Assembly: GCF_002750975.1 (NCBI RefSeq)
Contig: NZ_PEJS01000001.1
Span: forward strand, 2,542,001 to 2,606,000
Length of the DNA stretch: 64,000 nt
From: Stenotrophomonas indicatrix
GTDB taxonomy: Bacteria > Pseudomonadota > Gammaproteobacteria > Xanthomonadales > Xanthomonadaceae
Direction: 5' to 3'
Part shown: positions 58,422-64,000 of the stretch, piece after piece
Position numbering within the stretch: the first letter of the stretch is position 1
How the letters are laid out: every line of letters begins with the position of its first letter
The notes under the pieces: generated by a model
Told to the model about the DNA's origin: nothing
Seen by the model: the letters and a program-made list of their open reading frames with translations, nothing else
The model's database searches: none
Translations under genes and position numbers: made by a program

Positions 58422-60341
58422 GTGCTTCCCGAATTCGGTCAGATCCTCCTGCTGTGCGCGCTGCTGGCCTCGCTGCTGCAGGCGGTGCTGCCGCTGGTGG
58501 GCGCGCAGCGCGGCAATGACGCATGGATGGCCGTTGCCCGCCCGGCGGCCTTTGCCCAGCTGGTGCTGCTGGCCGGCGCCTTCGCCGTACTGACGGCGGC
58601 CTTCGTGCAACAGGATTTCTCGGTGCGCTACGTCGCCGAGAATTCCAATTCGCTGCTGCCGTTGATCTACCGCTATTCGGCGGTGTGGGGGGCGCACGAA
58701 GGCTCGCTGCTGATGTGGGCGCTGGTGCTGGCGCTGTGGACCGGTGCAGTGGCGCTGTTTTCGCGCCACCTGCCGGCACCGGTACAGGCGCGCGTGCTGG
58801 CGGTGATGGGCGTGGTCAGCGTCGGCTTCCTCGCCTTCCTGATCTTCACCTCCAATCCGTTCCTGCGCTTGAACCCGGCGCCACTGGAAGGCCGTGACCT
58901 CAACCCGTTGCTGCAGGATCCGGGGCTGATCATCCATCCGCCGATGCTGTACCTGGGCTACGTCGGCTTCGCGGTGCCGTTCGCCTTCGCCGTGGCGGCA
59001 CTGCTGGAAGGCCGCGTCGATGCACGCTGGCAACGCTGGACGCGGCCCTGGACCAATGTAGCCTGGGGCTTCCTCACGCTGGGCATCGCACTGGGCAGCT
59101 GGTGGGCGTACTACGAGCTGGGCTGGGGCGGCTGGTGGTTCTGGGACCCGGTCGAGAACGCAAGCTTCATGCCCTGGCTGGTCGGCGCGGCGCTGATCCA
59201 TTCGCAGGCGGTCACCGAAAAGCGTGGCACCTTCGGCAGCTGGACGCTGCTACTGGCCATCGCGGCGTTCGCGCTGTCGCTGCTGGGCACCTTCCTGGTC
59301 CGCTCCGGCGTGCTGACCAGCGTGCATTCGTTCGCGGCCGATCCCTCGCGTGGGCTGTTCATCCTGATCTTCCTGTCGGTGCTGGTGGGGGGCAGCCTGC
59401 TGCTGTATGCGCTGCGTGCGCCACGGCTGGCCGTGGATGCCGGTGATCCGCGCCGTGGCTTCACCGCGACCTCGCGGGAAACCCTGCTGCTGGCCAACAA
59501 CCTGCTGCTGGCCAGCGCCTGCGCGATGGTCCTGCTCGGCACCCTCTACCCACTGCTGGCCGATGCGCTGTCGCTGGGCAAGATCTCGGTGGGCCCACCG
59601 TACTTCGGCAGCCTGTTCCTGCTGCTGATGGCACCGATGGTGATGCTGCTGCCGTTCGGTCCGCTGGTGAAGTGGCAGCGCGACCAACCCTCGCGCGCAC
59701 TGGCATTGCTGTTGCCATGGGCGGGGCTGGCTGTGCTGCTTGGCGCCTGGGCCTGGTGGCAGGCGCCGCAGAATGGCTGGAAGGCCGGCATCGGCGTTGC
59801 GGCTGCGGCCTGGGTTGGGCTGGGCACCGCCCGGTTCGTCTGGCAGCGCCTGCGTGGCAATGGCCGCTTCACTGCCGAAATGCTTGGCATGATCGTCGCC
59901 CATGCCGGTGTCGCGGTATTCCTGGCCGGCGCGCTGCTGGTGGAAGCATTGAACGTGCAGCGCGAAGTGGCGCTGTCGCCGGGCCAGCAGGTGGTGGTCG
60001 CCGGGCACGAAGTGCGCTTCGAGGGCGTGGACCACCGCGAAGGCCCCAATTTCATCGCTGATCGCGGCCATCTGCGGGTGCTGCGCGACGGTCGCGAGCT
60101 GGCCCTGCTGCATCCAGAGAAGCGCCAGTACGCCAGCGGCGGCCAGGTGATGACCGAAGCAGGCATCGATGCACGACTCAGCGGTGATGTCTACGTGGCA
60201 TTGGGCGAGCCGCTGGGCAACAATGCATGGGCGGTACGGGTGCACATCAAGCCCTTCGTGCGCTGGATCTGGCTGGGCGCGCTGTTGATGGCCCTGGGCG
60301 GATTCATCACCGCTGCCGATCGCCGCTTTCGTCGTCCGTAG
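58422..60341 (+). CDS. ccmF: Cytochrome c haem lyase subunit CcmF
   Basis: The 639-residue protein has about 15 helices, the WWD motif WGGWWFWDPVENASFMPWL near 240 and conserved haem-ligand His residues (GAHEGSLLMW, LIHPPMLYLGY, LIHSQAV). It attaches haem to apocytochromes with CcmH. It starts at a GTG directly behind the ccmE stop. Confidence 0.96.
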   Translation: MLPEFGQILLLCALLASLLQAVLPLVGAQRGNDAWMAVARPAAFAQLVLLAGAFAVLTAAFVQQDFSVRYVAENSNSLLPLIYRYSAVWGAHEGSLLMWALVLALWTGAVALFSRHLPAPVQARVLAVMGVVSVGFLAFLIFTSNPFLRLNPAPLEGRDLNPLLQDPGLIIHPPMLYLGYVGFAVPFAFAVAALLEGRVDARWQRWTRPWTNVAWGFLTLGIALGSWWAYYELGWGGWWFWDPVENASFMPWLVGAALIHSQAVTEKRGTFGSWTLLLAIAAFALSLLGTFLVRSGVLTSVHSFAADPSRGLFILIFLSVLVGGSLLLYALRAPRLAVDAGDPRRGFTATSRETLLLANNLLLASACAMVLLGTLYPLLADALSLGKISVGPPYFGSLFLLLMAPMVMLLPFGPLVKWQRDQPSRALALLLPWAGLAVLLGAWAWWQAPQNGWKAGIGVAAAAWVGLGTARFVWQRLRGNGRFTAEMLGMIVAHAGVAVFLAGALLVEALNVQREVALSPGQQVVVAGHEVRFEGVDHREGPNFIADRGHLRVLRDGRELALLHPEKRQYASGGQVMTEAGIDARLSGDVYVALGEPLGNNAWAVRVHIKPFVRWIWLGALLMALGGFITAADRRFRRP

Positions 60342-60350
60342 GAGTCCCCC

Positions 60351-60968
60351 ATGTCCGAGTCACCCGCCCCACGCCCTTCCCGTCCGCTGCCGCCGGTAGC
60401 CATCGTGATCGGCGTCCTGTTCTTCTTCGGCCTGCTTGGCCTGATGATCTACGGGGTGATGAAATCGGGCGATCCGCAGCGCGACGTGCTGCCCTCGGCA
60501 TTGATCGACAAGCCGGCGCCGGCGTTTGCGCTGCCGGTGCTGCATGACCCGCAGATGATCGTGCGCAGCGAGGAGCTGCGTGGCGCGCCGTACCTGCTCA
60601 ACGTCTGGGGCAGCTGGTGCGCGGCCTGCCGTGAAGAACATCCGGTGCTGACCCGCTTCGCCGAGAGCAAGCGCGTACGCGTGATCGGCTACAACTGGAA
60701 GGATGAACCGACCGACGCGCTGCACTGGCTGGAACAGCTGGGCAACCCGTTCATGGTCGTGCTGAGCGACATCGAAGGCCGCACCGCCATCGACTGGGGT
60801 GTGACGGCAGCACCGGAGACCTTCCTGGTCGACGGCAGTGGCATCGTGCGCTGGAAGTACAGCGGCGCGATGACCCAGCAGGTGGTCGATGAGAAGTTGA
60901 TTCCGGCGCTGGAAAAGCTTGAAAAGGCCCAGGGCGATGCTGGCAATACCCTGCACGCCTCGCCGTAA
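60351..60968 (+). CDS. ccmG: Thiol:disulfide interchange protein CcmG (DsbE)
   Basis: The 205-residue protein has an N-terminal anchor (about 14-36) and a thioredoxin domain with WCAAC (Cys90, Cys93) and cis-Pro block TAAPETFLVDG. It keeps the CxxCH of apocytochrome reduced. A short 9-nt gap with GGAG precedes it. Confidence 0.95.
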   Translation: MSESPAPRPSRPLPPVAIVIGVLFFFGLLGLMIYGVMKSGDPQRDVLPSALIDKPAPAFALPVLHDPQMIVRSEELRGAPYLLNVWGSWCAACREEHPVLTRFAESKRVRVIGYNWKDEPTDALHWLEQLGNPFMVVLSDIEGRTAIDWGVTAAPETFLVDGSGIVRWKYSGAMTQQVVDEKLIPALEKLEKAQGDAGNTLHASP

Positions 60969-60972
60969 GCGC

Positions 60973-61431
60973 ATGCGCTGGCTGCTGCCGCTGCTGCTGG
61001 CGATGACCCTGGCGCTGCCAAACTCCGGCCTCGCCCAACAACCGGTGCATGATGCGCGGCCGCTGATGTTCCGCGATGCAGCCGAGGAGACGCGCTTCCA
61101 CGACCTGGCTGCGCAGTTGCGCTGCGTGCAGTGCCAGAACCAGTCACTGGCCGATTCCAACGCGCAGATCGCGCAGGACCTGCGCCGTGAAGTGCTGCAG
61201 TTGATGCAGCAGGGCCTCGACGATGCGGCCATCAAGCAGTTCCTGGTCGCCCGCTATGGCGAGTTCGTGCTCTATCAACCGCCACTGCAACCGGGCACCT
61301 GGCTGCTGTGGGGCGGCCCGCTGCTGGTACTGGGTGGCGGCGCGCTGGTGGTGATGGGCATCGTCCGTCGCCGTAGTCGGCAGATGGATGCATCCGCTGC
61401 AGCGGACCCAACCGAGGGAGAGGACTGGTGA
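60973..61431 (+). CDS. ccmH: Cytochrome c maturation protein CcmH (N-terminal module)
   Basis: The 152-residue protein has a signal peptide, the redox motif LRCVQCQNQSLADSNA (Cys51, Cys54) and a C-terminal anchor (TWLLWGGPLLVLGGGALVVMG). It reduces the apocytochrome thiols with CcmG. Start 60973 gives a clean signal peptide; an ATG at 60937 overlapping ccmG is possible. The stop overlaps the ccmI start. Confidence 0.93.
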   Translation: MRWLLPLLLAMTLALPNSGLAQQPVHDARPLMFRDAAEETRFHDLAAQLRCVQCQNQSLADSNAQIAQDLRREVLQLMQQGLDDAAIKQFLVARYGEFVLYQPPLQPGTWLLWGGPLLVLGGGALVVMGIVRRRSRQMDASAAADPTEGEDW

Positions 61432-62414
61432 CGCACTGGTTGCCGATGGTCGCCGCAGTGGCCGCTGCGCTGTTGGCGGCCGTGGTGCTGTGGCCGCTGC
61501 GCCAGCATGGCCGTCGCAGCTTCGTGCTGGGGGTGGTGGCACTGGGCGTGGCCGGTGCCTGCCTGTATCTGCTGGTCGGCAATCCCCGCGCCGCACAGGT
61601 GCAGCCTGCGCCTTCGGTCGCCACGTTGCGTGATGGTGTAGAGGCGCTGCAGCAGGCGCTGCAGCGTGACCCGCAACGCGCCGATGGCTGGGCGCTGCTG
61701 GGTCGTTCGCAGGCCGAGCTTGGCAATGCCGCCGCCGCGGCCGACGCCTTCAACCGCGCCGCAGCACTGGCACCGGACGAACCAGGCGTGCTGGTCGAGG
61801 CCGCGCAGGCACGCGCCCAGGCCGATCCTGGCAAGCAGTTCGATGACACCGCGCTGGCATGGCTGCAGCGCGCACGTACCTTGTCGCCCGACGCCGAACG
61901 CGCAAGCTGGCTGCTTGGCATTGCCCTGCGCCAGCGGGGCCGCAATGCCGAGGCCGCCGAACTCTGGAGCACGCTGCTGCCACGCCTGGAGCCGGGTGCC
62001 GCACAGGCGCTGCAGGCGCAGATCGCCATCGCCCGCGAGGCTGCCGGCCAGCCGTCGCACGCACCGGCCGCCGCCCCCGCGCTGCTGCAGGTACGTGTGC
62101 AGCTGCCCGCATCGTTGAAAGCGGGTGACTGGCCTGCCAGCACCCAGGTCTTCGTGCTGGCGCGCGCGGTGGGCGGCCCGCCGATGCCGGTGGCTGCACG
62201 CAAGCTGCCGCTGGCCGGCTTCCCTGCAACGGTCGGCCTCGGCGACGGCGACAGCCCGATGCCGACGGCACCGTTGTCGGCACATCGCGAAGTGGAAGTA
62301 CTGGCGCGCATTTCGCGCAGCGGCAGCGCCAACCGCAGCGAAGACGACCTGCAGACCGCCCCGGTCAAGGTCAGCCTGCCGCATGACGGTGTGGTTGAGC
62401 TGCAGTTCCCGTAA
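61428..62414 (+). CDS. ccmI: Cytochrome c maturation protein CcmI (TPR protein)
   Basis: The 328-residue protein has two membrane helices near the N-terminus (about 5-21, 32-50), TPR repeats at about 70-190 (RADGWALLGRSQAELGN, EPGVLVEAAQARAQA) and a C-terminal domain with VFVLARAVGGPPMPVAARKLP and VEVLARISRSG. It presents the apocytochrome C-terminus to CcmFH. In E. coli it is fused to CcmH; here the two are separate, as in Rhodobacter. GTG start overlaps ccmH (GTGA). Confidence 0.93.
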   Translation: MTHWLPMVAAVAAALLAAVVLWPLRQHGRRSFVLGVVALGVAGACLYLLVGNPRAAQVQPAPSVATLRDGVEALQQALQRDPQRADGWALLGRSQAELGNAAAAADAFNRAAALAPDEPGVLVEAAQARAQADPGKQFDDTALAWLQRARTLSPDAERASWLLGIALRQRGRNAEAAELWSTLLPRLEPGAAQALQAQIAIAREAAGQPSHAPAAAPALLQVRVQLPASLKAGDWPASTQVFVLARAVGGPPMPVAARKLPLAGFPATVGLGDGDSPMPTAPLSAHREVEVLARISRSGSANRSEDDLQTAPVKVSLPHDGVVELQFP

Positions 62415-62434
62415 CGTACACGCACCGCTGCGCT

Positions 62435-62495
62435 CGCCGGGCATGGCCCGGCGCTACCCACGCGCACCACCGGTAGCGCCGGGCCATGCCCGGCG
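62435..62495. repeat. Inverted pair of SMAG repeats
   Basis: Units at 62435-62457 (ending GGCGCTAC) and 62473-62495 (starting GTAGCGCC) lie tail to tail with a 15-nt spacer between ccmI and metX. They may end or trim the ccm transcript. Confidence 0.87.
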
Positions 62496-62567
62496 GATTC
62501 ACGCTCAGCCCGTTGACGGAAACCAGCGTGTCGTCAGCTGCACACGCCGCCCCGCTAGAATGCCCAC

Positions 62568-63680
62568 ATGACCGAATTCATTCCGCCTGGCACCCGCTTC
62601 CATGCCCTGCCCTCGCCGTTCCCATGCAAACGCGGCGGCGCGCTGCATGGCGCCCGTGTGGCGTATGAGACCTGGGGTGCGCTGGACGCAGACGCCAGCA
62701 ACGCGATCCTGATCGTCACCGGCCTGTCGCCGGATGCGCATGCCGCGGCCAACGAAGCCAACCCTGCGCCAGGCTGGTGGGAGGCCATGCTCGGCCCCGG
62801 CAAACCGATCGATACCGACCGCTGGTTCGTGGTCTGCGTGAATTCGCTGGGCAGCTGCAAGGGGTCCACCGGCCCGGCCTCGATCAATCCGGCCACCGGC
62901 GAGCTGTATCGCCTGGATTTTCCGGAACTGTCGATCGAAGACGGCGCACGCGCAGCAATCGACGTGGTGCGCGCACTGGGCATCGAGCAGCTCGCCTGCG
63001 TGATCGGCAATTCGATGGGCGGGATGACGGCGCTGGCGGTGTTGCTGCTGCACCCGGGCATCGCCCGCAGCCATATCAACATTTCCGGCAGCGCGCAGGC
63101 CCTGCCTTTCTCGATCGCCATCCGTTCGCTGCAGCGCGAAGCGATCCGCCTGGACCCGCGCTGGAACGGTGGCCACTACGACAATGAGGCATACCCGGAA
63201 TCGGGCATGCGCATGGCACGCAAGCTGGGCGTGATCACCTACCGCTCGGCGCTGGAATGGGATGGCCGCTTCGGTCGCGTGCGGCTGGATTCAGACCAGA
63301 CCGACGATGATCCATTCGGCCTGGAATTCCAGGTCGAGAGCTATCTGGAAGGCCATGCACGCCGGTTCGTGCGCTTCTTCGATCCGAACTGCTATCTGTA
63401 CCTGAGCCGCTCGATGGACTGGTTCGATCTGGCCGAGTATGGCGATGGTGATGTGCTGGCCGGACTGGCCAGCATCCGCGTCGGCAAGGCACTGGCGATC
63501 GGCGCCAACACCGACATCCTGTTCCCTGTACAGCAGCAGCAACAGGTCGCCGATGGCCTGCGCGCTGGTGGCGCGGACGCGCGTTTCATCGGCCTGGAAT
63601 CGCCCCAGGGTCATGACGCGTTCCTGGTCGACTTCGAACGTTTCGGCCCGGCCGTGCGCGGCTTCCTCGACGAACTGTAG
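62568..63680 (+). CDS. metX: MetX-family O-acyltransferase (homoserine or serine O-succinyltransferase)
   Basis: The 370-residue alpha/beta hydrolase has nucleophile Ser149 in IGNSMGGMTAL, Asp near 316 in GANTDILFP and His near 350 in GHDAFLVD. The oxyanion and substrate regions are VNSLGSCKGSTGP and YETWG. MetX proteins acylate homoserine in methionine synthesis. In Xanthomonadaceae, members of this family have been reported to use succinyl-CoA and serine for cysteine synthesis. Substrate is not decided by what is visible. The stop is overlapped by the next gene. Confidence 0.88.
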   Translation: MTEFIPPGTRFHALPSPFPCKRGGALHGARVAYETWGALDADASNAILIVTGLSPDAHAAANEANPAPGWWEAMLGPGKPIDTDRWFVVCVNSLGSCKGSTGPASINPATGELYRLDFPELSIEDGARAAIDVVRALGIEQLACVIGNSMGGMTALAVLLLHPGIARSHINISGSAQALPFSIAIRSLQREAIRLDPRWNGGHYDNEAYPESGMRMARKLGVITYRSALEWDGRFGRVRLDSDQTDDDPFGLEFQVESYLEGHARRFVRFFDPNCYLYLSRSMDWFDLAEYGDGDVLAGLASIRVGKALAIGANTDILFPVQQQQQVADGLRAGGADARFIGLESPQGHDAFLVDFERFGPAVRGFLDEL

Positions 63681-64000
63681 TGGCGTGGCGGCGCAACCTC
63701 GCACTGGCCGCGCTCGGTTCGTTGATCGGCTTGACCGCAACCGGCGTGTTTCCGCTCTGGCTGGGCGCATGGTGCGTGCTGGTCAGTGCGGTGTCGTTCG
63801 GCCTGTATGGGCACGACAAGCGCGCCGCGCAGCGAAAACAGCAGAGGACGCCCGAACGCACGCTGCAGCTGCTGGCCTTTGCCGGCGGCTGGCCCGGCGC
63901 GCTGCTCGGCCAGGCGCTGTTCCGCCATAAACATCGCAAGGCGCCGTTCCAGGGGGTGTTCTGGTTATGCGTGCTGGCCAACGTGGCCTCGATCGCGGTG
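63680..64000 (+). CDS. DUF1294 family membrane protein (partial, 3' end outside)
   Basis: A frame starting at GTG 63680, whose first base is the last base of the metX TAG, is open to the window edge (107 codons). It has a hydrophobic start (LALAALGSLIGLTATGVFPLWLGA), then the DUF1294 block YGHDKRAAQRKQQRTPERTLQLLAFAGGWPGALLGQ (in parts) and RHKHRKAPFQGVFWL. Function unknown; some relatives carry an N-terminal cold-shock domain, absent here. No ribosome site, so expression is probably coupled to metX. Confidence 0.8.
   Translation, partial: MAWRRNLALAALGSLIGLTATGVFPLWLGAWCVLVSAVSFGLYGHDKRAAQRKQQRTPERTLQLLAFAGGWPGALLGQALFRHKHRKAPFQGVFWLCVLANVASIAV

Overview
The window is high-GC chromosomal DNA from a gammaproteobacterium of the Xanthomonadaceae, almost certainly Stenotrophomonas (S. 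maltophilia complex). The grounds are the protein types (an RNase E with a very long low-complexity tail, a class I fumarase, a MetX-type succinyltransferase, Oar-like TonB receptors) and many 23-nt palindromes that begin with GTAG, the hallmark of the SMAG family of REP sequences described in S. maltophilia. I see no rRNA, tRNA, CRISPR array, transposase or prophage. The gene content is housekeeping plus a few accessory modules, and coding density is high.

Layout. 1-7.2 kb: partial tcdA, a small membrane c-type cytochrome, a glycine-zipper lipoprotein, cspA, a DUF456 protein, phospholipase A (pldA), arsC, a GST, a tandem pair of paralogous Cys-rich lipoproteins, and class I fumarase. 7.3-8.8 kb: an ECF41 sigma factor with its carboxymuconolactone-decarboxylase partner; each gene is preceded by the same TGTCACG-N16-CGTC promoter. 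8.9-22.5 kb: ABC exporter, fpr (with a Fur-box-like palindrome), gpx, M3 peptidase, cyclopropane fatty acid synthase, two small enzymes, a 53-aa protein behind a near-consensus sigma-54 promoter, rhomboid protease, POT peptide transporter, a catalytically degenerate EEP-fold protein, Mn-superoxide dismutase, and a barnase-like RNase/barstar pair. 22.6-31.9 kb: a repetitive transmembrane protein coupled to nfuA, phhB with a TonB-domain lipoprotein, a ZIP transporter, a repeat-rich intergenic stretch, and the divergent rluC/rne pair.

32.0-45.1 kb is one same-strand glycan-use locus: LacI regulator, Oar-like TonB receptor, GH144-type glucanase lipoprotein, solute-binding lipoprotein, two ABC permeases, a large discoidin-domain (alpha/alpha)6 glycosidase and an exported EEP phosphodiesterase. 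LacI-type operators lie before lacI and before the GH144 operon, and an intrinsic terminator separates the receptor from the GH144 operon. The most economical reading is capture of a beta-1,2-glucan-like polymer, its cleavage, import and further hydrolysis. No ATPase gene is present, so a shared one must serve.

45.3-55.4 kb: BolA/YciI pair, scpA-scpB-rluB (RluB has a very long Gly-rich tail), a lipoprotein, a divergent AraC regulator/MFS exporter, two small proteins, and an omega-amidase plus methionine aminotransferase pair that forms a salvage module. 55.6-62.4 kb: a complete ccmABCDEFGHI cytochrome c maturation operon with most genes overlapping by 4 nt. 62.5-64 kb: a MetX-family acyltransferase and a truncated DUF1294 membrane protein.

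SMAG repeats often occur as inverted pairs and mostly sit between convergent genes.
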